Assembly (NCBI RefSeq): GCF_018122595.1
Contig: NZ_JAGRQH010000001.1
Span: 496,001 to 560,000, forward strand
Length of the DNA stretch: 64,000 nt
From: Neokomagataea anthophila
Lineage (GTDB): Bacteria; Pseudomonadota; Alphaproteobacteria; Acetobacterales; Acetobacteraceae
Reading direction: 5' to 3'
Shown here: piece after piece, positions 28,026 through 39,526 of the stretch
Layout: the number at the start of each line of letters is the position of its first letter
Numbering within the stretch: position 1 is the stretch's first letter
Program-made: the position numbers and the translations under genes
The notes under the pieces: model-generated
The model's input: the letters and a program-made list of their open reading frames with translations, nothing else
Database searches by the model: none
What the model was told of the DNA's origin: nothing

Positions 28026-30857
28026 TTAAGCGTATTCGGACATATCCGGGCAGGAACAGATCAAGTTCCGATCGCCCCACGCATTGTCGAGACGACCGAC
28101 TGGAGACCAGTATTTGCTGGTATCCACACCATTCGGGAAGCAGCCTTCCTCACGCGTGTAAGAACGCTCCCAAGGGCCGGCTAAATCGGCCACCGTATGC
28201 GGAGCGTGACGTAGCGCGCTATCTGCAATGGCAACCGCTCCACTTTCAATAACTGCGATTTCCTTACGGATCGCAATCATCGCGTCACAGAAACGGTCCA
28301 GTTCGGCTTTATTTTCAGATTCTGTCGGCTCAATCATGAACGTCCCCGCAACTGGGAAGCTCACGGTCGGCGCATGGAAGCCATGATCGATCAAACGCTT
28401 AGCGATATCATCGACCGTTACACCGCACGCATCCTTCAATGGACGCAGATCAATGATGCATTCATGAGCCGTGAAGCCGTTTTTACCACGGTACAGAACG
28501 GGATAATGCTCTGCCAAACGCGCCGTAATATAGTTCGCGTTCAGAATAGCAATTTCCGTTGCATGGCGCAGGCCAGCATCGCCCATCATCATGATATAGG
28601 CCGTGGAAATGGGTAGAATGGACGCTGAACCATAAGGCGCAGCCGATACCGCTACATCACATGCACCCGGCAGATACGGTGCCAAATGCGCGCCAACGCC
28701 GATTGGCCCCATACCCGGACCACCGCCGCCATGCGGGATGCAGAAGGTTTTATGCAGGTTAAAGTGTGAGACATCTGCTCCGTACTTACCCGGACGCGCC
28801 AGCCCAACTTGTGCATTCAGGTTTGCACCGTCCAGATACACCTGCCCGCCAGCGTCATGCACCAGTGCACAAATCTCAACAACGCGCTCTTCAAACACGC
28901 CATGGGTGGACGGATAGGTGATCATGATCGCGGCAACGCGGCCATCATGCTGCGCAAGCTTCACCTTCAGGTCATCAACATCAACATTGCCATCGGTATC
29001 ACACGCCACAACAACCACGCGCATACCAACCATCTGCGCGGATGCTGGGTTCGTGCCATGTGCGGATGCTGGGATCAAGCACACATCACGCGCGTCATCA
29101 CCACGTGCGCGATGATAACCACGGATTGCCAAAAGGCCCGCATACTCACCCTGCGCGCCGGAATTCGGCTGCAATGAGACTGCGTCATAGCCCGAAATTT
29201 TGCACAGAGCATCTTCCAGATATGCGAAGAGTTCTGCATAGCCTTCACGCTGATCAGCGGGTGCAAACGGATGAATCCGTGCGAATTCCGGCCATGTGAT
29301 AGGGATCATCTCGCTGGTCGCGTTCAGCTTCATTGTGCAGGAGCCGAGCGGAATCATCGTGCGATCCAGCGCGAGGTCCTTATCGGACAATGCGCGCATA
29401 TAACGCAGCAAATCCGTCTCAGAGCGATGTGCGTGGAACACCGGATGCGTCAACAACGCTGCACTGCGCTGCAAGGATGCTGGCAGAACCTCCGTTAACG
29501 ACAGACCCGTTTCCAAAGCGGCCAAGCGCGCCTCATCTGGGCAGAAACAGCGCCACAATGCACGGATGCTGTCCGCTTCTGTGGTCTCATCACAGGAGAT
29601 GCCCAAACGGCCATTGCCTGCATCACGCAGGTTAATGCCCGCTGCACGCGCACGCTCCAGCACCAACGCAGCCGATGCACCGGCATCGACCGTAATCGTA
29701 TCAAAGAAGACGTCCGTCTCAACCTTAACGGCCAGCGCCTTCAGGCCCGCCGCAAGGATGGACGCCATACGGTGCGTGCGCTGTGCAATGGCACGCAAAC
29801 CTTCTGGCCCATGATAGACCGCATACATAGAGGCAATCACGGCCAACAGAACCTGCGCTGTGCAGATATTGGACGTCGCTTTTTCACGGCGGATATGCTG
29901 CTCACGCGTTTGCAGCGCCAAACGATAGGCTGGGTTACCCGCGCTGTCCTTGGACACACCGACCAAACGACCCGGTAAATGGCGCTTATACGCATCACGC
30001 GTGGCCATAAAGCCCGCATGTGGGCCACCGGCGCCCATTGGCACGCCAAAGCGCTGCATGGAGCCAACAGCAATATCGGCACCCAATGCGCCCGGGCTTT
30101 CCAACATCACCAGTGCCAGCGGATCACTCGTAACAGCCGCAATCGCGCCCTTAGCGTGCAATGCGTCAATCAGCGCGCGCGGGTCACGCACTGCACCGGA
30201 CGATGCCGGGTAAGAGAACAACGCACCGAACACATCTTGACCTTCAAGATCCGTCCATGGGTTACCAACGACGATTTCCCAGCCCAAAGGCTCAGCGCGT
30301 GTTTGTAGGACAGCCAGCGTTTGTGGGTGCGTATCAGCATCCACAAAGAACCGCTCGGACTTCGCCTTACATACACGGCGTGCCAAGGCCATGGCTTCCG
30401 CACATGCGGTCGCTTCATCCAGCAAGGATGCGTTCGCAATATCCAAGCCGCTCAGATCCGCAACCAGCGTTTGGAAGTTCAAAAGCGCTTCCAAACGGCC
30501 CTGGCTGATCTCTGGCTGATACGGCGTGTAAGCCGTGTACCATGCTGGATTTTCTAGAATATTGCGCTGAATGACGGCGGGAAGAACCGTGTCATAATAG
30601 CCCTGCCCGATCATGGATGTCAGAACCTGATTACGTTCTGCCATACCACGCAAACGTGCCAACGCTTGGCCTTCCGTCAGCGCCGCACCAACCCCATGAT
30701 CTCCACGATCAAGGATAGCTTCCGGCACAGTGCGATCAATCAGGTTATCAAGGCTGCTCGCCCCAACCACCTGCAACATCGCATCAATTTCAGAGGAGCG
30801 CGGGCCAATATGGCGGGCACTGAAGGATTCCGTCGGCTGAGGCCAAAGCGTTGTCAC
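28026..30857 (-). CDS. gcvP: Glycine dehydrogenase (P-protein) of the glycine cleavage system
   Basis: GcvP decarboxylates glycine with PLP and loads the aminomethyl group on GcvH lipoate. This is the full-length 943-residue fused form. N-terminal [14 protein letters not shown] begins the first half; the PLP lysine sits near residue 702 in [32 protein letters not shown] and [11 protein letters not shown] are conserved later. The start is a GTG at 30857 without a strong ribosome-binding site. It is separated from gcvH by 324 bases of palindrome-rich sequence, unlike the compact order usual elsewhere. Confidence 0.96.
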   Translation of the reverse strand: MTTLWPQPTESFSARHIGPRSSEIDAMLQVVGASSLDNLIDRTVPEAILDRGDHGVGAALTEGQALARLRGMAERNQVLTSMIGQGYYDTVLPAVIQRNILENPAWYTAYTPYQPEISQGRLEALLNFQTLVADLSGLDIANASLLDEATACAEAMALARRVCKAKSERFFVDADTHPQTLAVLQTRAEPLGWEIVVGNPWTDLEGQDVFGALFSYPASSGAVRDPRALIDALHAKGAIAAVTSDPLALVMLESPGALGADIAVGSMQRFGVPMGAGGPHAGFMATRDAYKRHLPGRLVGVSKDSAGNPAYRLALQTREQHIRREKATSNICTAQVLLAVIASMYAVYHGPEGLRAIAQRTHRMASILAAGLKALAVKVETDVFFDTITVDAGASAALVLERARAAGINLRDAGNGRLGISCDETTEADSIRALWRCFCPDEARLAALETGLSLTEVLPASLQRSAALLTHPVFHAHRSETDLLRYMRALSDKDLALDRTMIPLGSCTMKLNATSEMIPITWPEFARIHPFAPADQREGYAELFAYLEDALCKISGYDAVSLQPNSGAQGEYAGLLAIRGYHRARGDDARDVCLIPASAHGTNPASAQMVGMRVVVVACDTDGNVDVDDLKVKLAQHDGRVAAIMITYPSTHGVFEERVVEICALVHDAGGQVYLDGANLNAQVGLARPGKYGADVSHFNLHKTFCIPHGGGGPGMGPIGVGAHLAPYLPGACDVAVSAAPYGSASILPISTAYIMMMGDAGLRHATEIAILNANYITARLAEHYPVLYRGKNGFTAHECIIDLRPLKDACGVTVDDIAKRLIDHGFHAPTVSFPVAGTFMIEPTESENKAELDRFCDAMIAIRKEIAVIESGAVAIADSALRHAPHTVADLAGPWERSYTREEGCFPNGVDTSKYWSPVGRLDNAWGDRNLICSCPDMSEYA

Positions 30858-31181
30858 GATGGGGATACTCTTTGCATCATCACAGGGCAGCCCGAGTGAG
30901 GGCTACGATAGGTCAATCATTATCGTTCGACGGGTGCAGGGTGTTTTTCTGTGGTGTTTTCCCTGAAAAGGAGGGGACTGTTTGTGCGGTAGGACGTTCT
31001 TTTTTGCAAAAAAGAACCAAAAAACTCTTGTTAATTAAGTGGTCTAGCCTTGCTGCGAAGACCATACCCTCACTTTCAAAAGTCTTTTTGCTTCTTTTTC
31101 TTCCAGAAAAAGACGAATCCCACCCCATAAAACGACACAGAAAAACCTCTAAAACCCGTCAATCATCACATCACGCGAGGA
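30858..31181. repeat. Palindrome-rich element between gcvH and gcvP
   Basis: It holds a perfect 22-base palindrome at 30996-31017 (GTTCTTTTTTG plus its exact complement) and an eight-base-pair hairpin at 31093-31113 (TCTTTTTC/GAAAAAGA, five-base loop). The reading frames through it (plus 30851-31222, minus 30913-31128) have no family features. Similar poly-A/T hairpin sequences are, from memory, scattered through acetic acid bacterial genomes; copy number here cannot be judged from one window. Confidence 0.5.
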
Positions 31182-31541
31182 TTACAGCGCGTCGTACTGC
31201 TCACGCGTCAGAAGGCTCGTGACGTCTTCTGGGTTTGATACCGTCATACGGAAAATCCAACCCTCACCTTCTGGCTCGGAACCAACCAGCGTCGGCTCGT
31301 CAGACAGACGATCATTGAAACCAGACACTGTGCCGGCAACAGGTGCATAAATGTCAGACGCTGCCTTTACGGATTCCACAACCGCTGCTGCATCACCCGC
31401 TGCAACTTCTGTGCCTTCATCCTTCGCTTCGACAAAAACCAGTTCGCCCAGCTCTTCAGAAGCATGCGCGGTAATACCGACGGTTGCTTCTGTGCCTTCA
31501 AGGCGGATCCACTCATGCGATTTCGTGTAGTAAGTCGTCAT
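31182..31541 (-). CDS. gcvH: Glycine cleavage system H-protein (lipoyl carrier)
   Basis: A 119-residue lipoyl-domain protein that shuttles the aminomethyl group between GcvP, GcvT and Lpd. The lipoylated lysine is Lys59 in ESVKAASD, within the VVESVKAASDIYAPVAG hairpin typical of the family. N-terminal YTKSHEWIRLEG and C-terminal GWIFRMTVSNPEDV are also standard. It starts 40 bases after the gcvT stop, so both sit behind the glycine riboswitch. Length is normal and no residue is missing. Confidence 0.96.
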   Translation of the reverse strand: MTTYYTKSHEWIRLEGTEATVGITAHASEELGELVFVEAKDEGTEVAAGDAAAVVESVKAASDIYAPVAGTVSGFNDRLSDEPTLVGSEPEGEGWIFRMTVSNPEDVTSLLTREQYDAL

Positions 31542-31581
31542 AACCGCTTTCCTCTCCCAAAACTCTCTTGGAGATCAAAGA

Positions 31582-32715
31582 TCAACGCTTGAAACCAGGC
31601 GCCACAAACGGCGTCGCCCGGACATGAACGGGAACAAACTTCCCGCGCAATTCTGCAAAAAGGGCCGTATCCACAGCGGCATAGGCTGTTTCAACATAAC
31701 CCATAGCCACCGGGGCCTGCACCGTGGGGCCAAACGCACCAGACGTCACCACACCCACGTGCTTCGTGCCTTGAGCATCCGCAAACAACTTCGCCCCACC
31801 ACGGACTGGCGCACGGCCTTCAGCCATTAAGCCAACGCGCTGACGGGACACACCGTCACGTGCTTGGCGCAACACATGCTCCGCCCCCGGATACCCACCT
31901 TCACGCTCACCGCCTTCACGGCGGATTTTCTGAATCGCCCAACCGAGGGACGCTTCAATCGGCGTTGTGGTGGTATCAATATCATTGCCATAAAGGCATA
32001 GGCCGGCTTCGAGGCGCAGGGAATCACGTGCGCCCAGACCAATCGGCATCACATCGGGCTGTGCCAAAAGCAGGCGCGCCAAGCGCTCACCATCTTCTGC
32101 GGCACAACCAATTTCATAACCATCTTCACCCGTATAACCCGAGCGAGACAGAGTAACCGAAATGCCCTCAATCTGCGTTTCGATCATGTCCATAAAGCGC
32201 ATCGATGCCGCAGCTGGGCAAAGCGGTGCCAATGCAGCTTCAGCCGCCGGGCCTTGCAGCGCAACTAACGCACGATCAAACTGACGCGTCACCACGCAGC
32301 GATCGGACAATGCAGCCTCAATCCGGTCTGCATCAGCCTCTTTGCACGATGCATTCACAACGACCAGCAATTCATGACCCAAATTGGCCACCATCAGATC
32401 GTCCAGAATGCCGCCTTCATCATTGGTCAGCAGGCCATAACGCTGGCGGTTCGCACCCAAACCTGCGTAATTGGCCGGGACCAAGCTTTCCAAAGCCAGC
32501 GCAGCGTCACGAACGTCACCAGACTTCGCAGCAATACGAATTTGCCCCATATGGGACACATCAAACAGGCCAGCCTTTGTGCGCGTGTGCAGATGCTCTG
32601 CCATCAAGCCTGCAGGGTACTGAAGCGGCATGGCATAACCAGCAAACGGCACCATACGGGCACCTAATTCACCATGAAGCGCAAAAAGGGGAGTCTGCTG
32701 AAGAGTGTCGCTCAT
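31582..32715 (-). CDS. gcvT: Aminomethyltransferase (T-protein) of the glycine cleavage system
   Basis: GcvT moves the methylene group from GcvH to tetrahydrofolate and releases ammonia. The 377-residue product contains GARMVPFAGYAMPLQY, GLFDVSHMGQI, LSRSGYTGEDGYEIG and GLGARDSLRLEAGLCLYGNDID, all family signatures. I chose the ATG at 32715 (SDTLQQTPLFALHG); the frame runs 40 codons further upstream but that stretch is riboswitch RNA. It is the first gene of gcvT-gcvH-gcvP on the minus strand. Confidence 0.95.
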   Translation of the reverse strand: MSDTLQQTPLFALHGELGARMVPFAGYAMPLQYPAGLMAEHLHTRTKAGLFDVSHMGQIRIAAKSGDVRDAALALESLVPANYAGLGANRQRYGLLTNDEGGILDDLMVANLGHELLVVVNASCKEADADRIEAALSDRCVVTRQFDRALVALQGPAAEAALAPLCPAAASMRFMDMIETQIEGISVTLSRSGYTGEDGYEIGCAAEDGERLARLLLAQPDVMPIGLGARDSLRLEAGLCLYGNDIDTTTTPIEASLGWAIQKIRREGGEREGGYPGAEHVLRQARDGVSRQRVGLMAEGRAPVRGGAKLFADAQGTKHVGVVTSGAFGPTVQAPVAMGYVETAYAAVDTALFAELRGKFVPVHVRATPFVAPGFKR

Positions 32716-32767
32716 AGGTCGATCCGGCTCACTTAGACAAATAGCGCAGACACGTCTCCACACACGG

Positions 32768-32944
32768 AAAAGTGCCGCCCCTTCTGTCCTTTGGCCTGAG
32801 ATCGCTATCCCGTCGGCGGGCGCAAGATACGCCACTCTCCAGAAAAATTATGATCAACCGGTCCTTTGGCCTGAGAGTTTCCGGGGCGGTTGCTCCTTCG
32901 GCGCCAGCCTTGCGGCTAGTCTCTCCCGTGCTGATCTCCCCCTC
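32768..32944 (-). promoter_or_regulatory. Tandem glycine riboswitch upstream of gcvT
   Basis: On the minus strand two glycine aptamers lie in series. Each ends in the conserved TCTCAGGCCAAAGGAC block (complement around 32784-32801 and 32860-32877). Aptamer 1 also shows GGCGCCGAAGGAGCAA (complement 32890-32905) and a GGAGAGACT entry. Aptamer 2 begins at CTGGAGAGT (near 32840). Tandem glycine riboswitches usually turn on gcv genes when glycine is high. Aptamer boundaries are approximate. Confidence 0.92.
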
Positions 32945-33028
32945 TTTGCCAGAGACAGACCTGCCATGCAATCGTCACAGAGCAGCATCACACGCTCTCT
33001 CATATCTTGTTACGAAAGGAGCACACTC

Positions 33029-33331
33029 ATGGCCTCAGAATTGACTGTTATTGCCGAGTTTCATGTCCCCGGCATTCATCTCGAAGCATTTCTTGCTGTT
33101 TGTGCGGAAGATAGCCGCCAATCTATCGCAGTCGAATCCGGCTGTCATAGCTTCGAGGTTTTATCCTCACCAGAAGATCCGAATCTAGTCGTGTTGGTCG
33201 AAACCTATACGGACCGTGCAGCTTTTGAAGCGCACCTCAAAACACCGCATTTCGCAGCATTCGCCAAAGCCGTAAAAGACTATGGCGCAAAAGAAAACGC
33301 CGTACGGTTTTTCAACCGCACCGCGCCTTAA
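33029..33331 (+). CDS. Antibiotic-biosynthesis-monooxygenase (ABM/YgiN-like) domain protein 2
   Basis: A 100-residue single ABM domain: ELTVIAEFHVPGIHLEAFLAVC, GCHSFEVLSSPEDPNLVVLVETY, then AAFEAHLKTPHFAAFAKAV. It parallels the protein at 21947, so the genome carries at least two diverged paralogues. The ATG at 33029 has AAAGGAG eight bases upstream; the longer frame from 32705 would read through the riboswitch DNA and is rejected. It is divergent from gcvT, with its start about 85 bases from the 5' end of the glycine riboswitch. Substrate unknown. Confidence 0.82.
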   Translation: MASELTVIAEFHVPGIHLEAFLAVCAEDSRQSIAVESGCHSFEVLSSPEDPNLVVLVETYTDRAAFEAHLKTPHFAAFAKAVKDYGAKENAVRFFNRTAP

Positions 33332-33417
33332 AAAGCGTTTTGGTTTTTTTATAAGAAAGACCACGAAAGCTACCCATCAAAGCTGCTCTCGTGGTCTCCA
33401 AACCTAATACGCTAATA

Positions 33418-34287
33418 TCAGCCTTTTTTGGGCAGATGCTCAGCAATATAAGGCGGCAAGTTAAACGCACCGACGTGGATTTCTGGCGTCCAATAACGGG
33501 TCTTACCCAGAATCTTGGCCGCTTCCGCACGTGCACGCACTTGCTCAATGGTCTGCGTATTGGGGGATTGACCCTTCGCAGCCACGCCCAACGTCATGAA
33601 GCCACCGACATAGGTCGGTACAGCCGCAACATACGCGGATACATGCGGGAAGAACTTTGCGCGACGCTCACTGGTGTCATGCAATTCATCAGCCTGCATG
33701 AACGGAACACCGCACTGATTCACGATGATGCCTTCATCCGACAGGATGCGGGCACAGTTCTTGTAGAACTCATCCGTAAACAGAACTTCGCCCACGCCAA
33801 TCGGATCAGTGCTGTCAACGATAATCGCGTCAAAGGAACCATCAGCCGCTTTTGCGACATAATCGATTCCATCACCGACGATCACGTCTGCACGTGGGTC
33901 ATTCCATGCATCGCCAGCGATATTCGGCAGGTGCTCTTTGGACAGTTCGATCACTGCGCCATCGATTTCCACCATGACCGCTTTTTCAACCGTGTCATGC
34001 TGCAACACGCGACGCAGAACACCGCCGTCACCCGCGCCAATGATCAGAACGCGCTTCGCACATGGATGCGCCATCAACGGCACATGAGCGAGCATTTCCT
34101 GATACACAAATTCATCACGTTCAGTGATCTGGATCACACCATCCAGAACCAAAACGCGGCCATGGCTGCTGCTTTCAAACACAACAATGTCCTGAAAGTC
34201 AGACTTCACACGTGCCAGTTCGCGGGTCACGAGGAAACGTTGTCCCCAGTCAGGGTACAGAGTTTCGTTCAGCCAATTTTCGGCCAT
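33418..34287 (-). CDS. speE: Spermidine synthase
   Basis: SpeE transfers an aminopropyl group from decarboxylated S-adenosylmethionine to putrescine. The 289-residue product has WLNETLYPDWGQRF, the dcSAM-binding IIGAGDGGVLRRVL, the catalytic segment IIVDSTDPIGVGEVLFT and YVGGFMTLG. The ATG at 34287 follows AAGGAG by nine bases; the frame extends upstream but without support. speD lies upstream in the same direction, with a terminator-like hairpin between the genes, so speE may have its own promoter or depend on read-through. Confidence 0.93.
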   Translation of the reverse strand: MAENWLNETLYPDWGQRFLVTRELARVKSDFQDIVVFESSSHGRVLVLDGVIQITERDEFVYQEMLAHVPLMAHPCAKRVLIIGAGDGGVLRRVLQHDTVEKAVMVEIDGAVIELSKEHLPNIAGDAWNDPRADVIVGDGIDYVAKAADGSFDAIIVDSTDPIGVGEVLFTDEFYKNCARILSDEGIIVNQCGVPFMQADELHDTSERRAKFFPHVSAYVAAVPTYVGGFMTLGVAAKGQSPNTQTIEQVRARAEAAKILGKTRYWTPEIHVGAFNLPPYIAEHLPKKG

Positions 34288-34341
34288 GATCATCGTCTCC
34301 TTACGGAATAATCCGAGGCGCTCTGAGGCGACGTTAATAAG

Positions 34342-34373
34342 AAAAAAGCCGGGGACCATGAAAGACCCCGGCT
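34342..34373 (-). terminator. Rho-independent terminator between speD and speE
   Basis: On the minus strand AGCCGGGG pairs with CCCCGGCT around an 11-base loop and is followed by six T. It lies 30 bases past the speD stop and before the speE start. Confidence 0.85.
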
Positions 34374-34402
34374 ATCTATTGGCGATAGTCTTCGCCCGGC
34401 CC

Positions 34403-34879
34403 TTAAGCCGTTTTTGCACGTCCCTGCACGCGGCCACGGCGTACGGCGTCAACCTCAACGCGGCCAGCTTGGAACAAGCGCTGCATGACAGGAATCGTCA
34501 GATTCGGGTCACAAGCGCCACACATGAACACATCCACAGCCGCGAAATTACGCTCCGGCCATGTGTGGATGGAAATGTGACTCTCGGCCAGAACGACAAC
34601 ACCCGACACACCACCATTCGGCGTGAAGTGGTGGAAGTGGCTGTGCAAAATCGTTGCACCAGCGGCGATCGCACCTTCACACAGAGTCTCATCAATGCGC
34701 TTCGGATCGTCGAGATTGCTCGCGTCCCAGAAGTCGACCAAGATGTGATTCCCTGCGAAACGTTCGCCGTCACGCTCGATAAAATAGTCCTTGCGCTCCT
34801 CTTCAACAGAGTGAGCTTCGCTGTTCTGGATATCTCTCGGGTGTTCCGATACCATCCCCAGTTGAGCAAGTGCGTTCAT
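34403..34879 (-). CDS. speD: S-adenosylmethionine decarboxylase proenzyme
   Basis: SpeD makes decarboxylated SAM, the aminopropyl donor for SpeE. The 158-residue proenzyme has the self-cleavage site AESHISIHTWPE; cleavage before Ser100 yields the pyruvoyl group. ATILHSHFHHFTPNGGVSG and the later FMCGACDP, with the catalytic cysteine, match the bacterial prokaryotic-type enzyme. ATG at 34879 follows a GGGGGT stretch. It has a 166-base leader with two stable stems (see the separate entry). Confidence 0.94.
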   Translation of the reverse strand: MNALAQLGMVSEHPRDIQNSEAHSVEEERKDYFIERDGERFAGNHILVDFWDASNLDDPKRIDETLCEGAIAAGATILHSHFHHFTPNGGVSGVVVLAESHISIHTWPERNFAAVDVFMCGACDPNLTIPVMQRLFQAGRVEVDAVRRGRVQGRAKTA

Positions 34880-35045
34880 CACGTACCCCCAAACCAGTAG
34901 ACGGCCTGTTGGGCGTCATCGCCCCCTTGGGCCAGGTGAGGGCTGGATACAGCGCCTCCCCACCTGGATGCAAGGTTTTTCTGAGATGATTCGTGAATTG
35001 TCAAAAACCTGTCAGCGAACCACCTCAGAATTGTAATGCTTCGTC
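34880..35045 (-). promoter_or_regulatory. Structured leader and promoter region of speD
   Basis: On the minus strand CCAGGTG pairs with CACCTGG (34932-34967), and GGGCG/CGCCC around a four-base ATGA loop (34911-34924) follows closely. A TTGACA hexamer lies near 35000. A leader of this structure directly before a polyamine gene could be a regulatory RNA. I could not match it to a known riboswitch class. Confidence 0.45.
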
Positions 35046-36621
<1,576 letters not shown>

Positions 36622-36622
<1 letters not shown>

Positions 36623-38448
36623 TAGACCAACATCATCCCTTCTTCCGTCAGACCTGCGGCCGCAGAATCTTGATCTGGGCCGAGCAACATCTGGTTATGA
36701 GCCGCCCCCGATGGGATCATTGGATAACAATTCTCCCCTTCGGCCACGCAGATATCCGCAATCACTGGGCCATCATGCGCCAACATGTCACGGATCACCT
36801 TGTCCAGTTCACCGACATTCGTGGCCCGCATACCCGTTCCATGAAACGATTCAGCCAATTTCACAAAATCAGGCAATGCTTCACTATAGGATTGCGAGTA
36901 GCGTGACCCATGCAGCAGTTCCTGCCACTGACGCACCATACCCATGTAGCGATTATTCAGAATGAAGATTTTCACCGGCAGACGATACTGCGCGATGGTC
37001 CCCAACTCCTGAATATTCATCAGAGTGGATGCTTCACCGGCAATATCAATGACCAGAGCATCCGGGTGAGCGACCTGAGCACCTACAGCTGCTGGCAAAC
37101 CATAACCCATCGTACCTAGGCCGCCGGATGTCAGCCAACGGTTCGGCTTATCAAATTGGAAGTGCTGTGCAGCCCACATTTGATGCTGTCCCACTTCCGT
37201 GGAAACAAATGTGTCACGACCGCTTTCCTTCACCAACTCATACAAACGCTGAATGGCATATTGCGGACGAATTACCGCTTCAGGCGTCATATCTTGCGTA
37301 AAACCAAAGCCGTCCACGCTGCGCCATGACGCAATTTGGTTCCACCACGGCGTCAGGTCAGGAGTTTCCGTCTCACCCCAGCCTTCCAGCAGAGCTTCCA
37401 ACGTTTCACCAACATCACCTTCCAAGCGGATATCCACCGGGATGATTTTATCAATCTGGCTCGGATCAATATCCGCATGAACCTTGAAAGAATGTGGTGA
37501 GAACGCATCGACCCGACCCGTCACACGGTCATCAAAGCGTACACCCAATGCAATCAACAGGTCACAGCCATGGGTTGCCATATTGGCTTCTACAGCACCA
37601 TGCATGCCCAGCATGCCTAGGAATTGTGGATCAGGTGAAGGGAAAGCACCCAACCCCATCAAGGTTGATGTTACAGGGAAACCCGTTTTCCGCGCCAATG
37701 CGCGCAACAACTCTGCCGCATGCGGGCCCGAATTGATGATACCACCACCCGTATAAAACAGCGGTTTTTTCGCAGTTTTCATCGCCTCAAGCGTACGGGC
37801 AATCGCATCCTGCGTTGGACGATTTTGCGCTGCCACTTTCTGCAAACGCTTCATTGCAGGCGTCGGCATTGCTGGTACCAACGGAGCTTTACCAACGGTA
37901 ATGTCTTTTGGCAGATCAATCAGCACTGGCCCGGGGCGACCGCCTTGTGCCACCGCGAACGCTTCCCGTACCGTCGGCGCGAGTGTTTCGGGTGTACGTA
38001 CCAAGTAATTATGCTTCGTCGCCGGGCGTGTGATGCCCGTTGTGTCCGCTTCTTGGAACGCATCATTGCCAATCAGCTTCGTCGGGACCTGACCGCTCAA
38101 ACATACGAGCGGAATGGAATCCATCAGGGCGTCAACCAAGCCCGTCACCGCATTGGTCGCACCGGGACCAGACGTTACCAACACAACGCCTGTTTTCCCC
38201 GTAGAGCGGGCATAAGCTTCCGCTGCGTGCACGGCAGCCTGCTCATGGCGAACAAGAATATGACGAATATGATCTTGCTTGAACAGTGCATCATAAATAG
38301 GCAGCACTGCTCCACCCGGGTATCCGAACACGACTTCCACACCGAGTTCACGGAGAACGCGCAGAAGGACTTCTGCGCCATTCAGCGTTTCAGTGTGCAG
38401 TTCTTTTGTGTGTTCATCGGCTTTGGGCGCCGCAAGATCCGTCACCAC
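36622..38448 (-). CDS. ilvB: Acetolactate synthase, large catalytic subunit
   Basis: The ThDP- and FAD-dependent catalytic subunit of acetohydroxyacid synthase, first step of branched-chain amino acid synthesis. The 608-residue product has VFGYPGGAVLPIYDAL, the catalytic glutamate in HILVRHEQAAVHAAE, the FAD-binding GMLGMHG region and the ThDP motif DIAGEASTLMNIQEL. There GE replaces the usual GD, which I recall as the alphaproteobacterial variant. The start is a GTG at 38448 with GGGAGG six bases upstream. miaA ends 31 bases before, leaving no room for a classic attenuator leader. Confidence 0.95.
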
Positions 38449-38479
38449 TATCCTCCCAATGGCGTTTAGAGTGCCGGGT

Positions 38480-39463
38480 TTAGGACGCTACGCTCTGAAG
38501 GTCAACGCGATTTGATATAAAATTCTGTATTTTTTCTTTATATTTTTCCGAATCTTGCTCATTTGGCGGGTATCTACGCAACAAAACCATAGAGTCTTCT
38601 TTTTTACCCAGATCATGATGGCGAAACCATGTTGCTTGTCGGCGTGTATAACGCCCGGTCGCCAACACTGCGGCTTCAGCGGCTTCAGCCAAAGAAAGCT
38701 CTTGGCGTAAAACTGCCGATAACTCTGGAACACCATGTGCGCGCATCGCTGGCAAAGCGGTATCCAACCCACGCTCTACTAATGCGGCCACTTCATCAAG
38801 CCCCCCCGCCGCCAGCATCTGATCAAAACGGACTTTAATTGAGGCCCTCAGCTCCGGACGAGGTGGGTCCAACCGTACAGACACAAAACGGCACGATGCC
38901 GGCGGCAAACCCGGCTCGGCGCGCCATGCAACCAATCCACGCCCTGTCCCTCGCCAAACTTCCCAAGCCCGCGCAATACGCTGCGCATCATTGGGACGCA
39001 GAGTTTCTGCTGTATCGGGGTCTACTTCTACCAAACGAGCGTGCAAAGCTGCTGGACCGATCTCCTCAACCAAATACCGTGCTTCGTTCCGAGCGCTTTC
39101 TCCGGGGTCAGGAACTTCAACCAACCCCTCCAGAAGAGCTCTGAGGTACATCCCTGTACCGCCACACAAAATCGGCATACGCCCTTCGGCCCAGCATGCC
39201 TCCATGGCAGCTAAAGCCTGCTCACGCCACCATGCGACACTCCCAGGAGACGCGGCATCTAAAACACCATATAAACGGTGCGGAACGCGTGCTTCATCTT
39301 CTACCGAGGGGCGAGCGGTGAGAATATGCAGATCTCGATAGACCTGCATCGAATCCGCATTGATCACGACGCCATTCTGGTGCCGTGCAATATCCATCGC
39401 GAGAGCTGACTTGCCGGAACAGGTTGGCCCGGCCACAATAATTGCAATTCTTGAGGCGTTCAT
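38480..39463 (-). CDS. miaA: tRNA dimethylallyltransferase
   Basis: MiaA adds a dimethylallyl group to A37 of tRNAs reading UNN codons. The 327-residue product has the P-loop AGPTCSGKSALA (residues 11-22), the DSMQVYRDL motif for tRNA and DMAPP, CGGTGMYLRALLEG and the C-terminal ATGRYTRRQATWFRH. ATG at 39463 follows GGAAGAGG; the frame extends ten codons upstream but overlaps the divergent serB promoter. It is immediately upstream of ilvB in the same direction, an unusual neighbour pair that might share a transcript. Confidence 0.95.
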   Translation of the reverse strand: MNASRIAIIVAGPTCSGKSALAMDIARHQNGVVINADSMQVYRDLHILTARPSVEDEARVPHRLYGVLDAASPGSVAWWREQALAAMEACWAEGRMPILCGGTGMYLRALLEGLVEVPDPGESARNEARYLVEEIGPAALHARLVEVDPDTAETLRPNDAQRIARAWEVWRGTGRGLVAWRAEPGLPPASCRFVSVRLDPPRPELRASIKVRFDQMLAAGGLDEVAALVERGLDTALPAMRAHGVPELSAVLRQELSLAEAAEAAVLATGRYTRRQATWFRHHDLGKKEDSMVLLRRYPPNEQDSEKYKEKIQNFISNRVDLQSVAS

Positions 39464-39526
39464 ACCCTCTTCCTGCCACATGCACCGCCCCACAGGCGAG
39501 AGTGTTCAACCGCTAAAGGCTTAATC

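Noticed and set aside
32716-32835. Upstream extension of gcvT
   Set aside because: The stretch is the second glycine aptamer and expression platform, so the true start is at 32715.
33391-34311. 306-codon open frame opposite speE
   Set aside because: Shadow of speE; composition is unlike a protein and there is no ribosome-binding site.
37720-38469. 249-codon frame opposite ilvB
   Set aside because: Antisense shadow; arginine- and cysteine-rich low-quality sequence.
38449-38479. ilvB attenuator leader peptide
   Set aside because: Only 31 bases separate miaA and ilvB, too short for a leader peptide and terminator.
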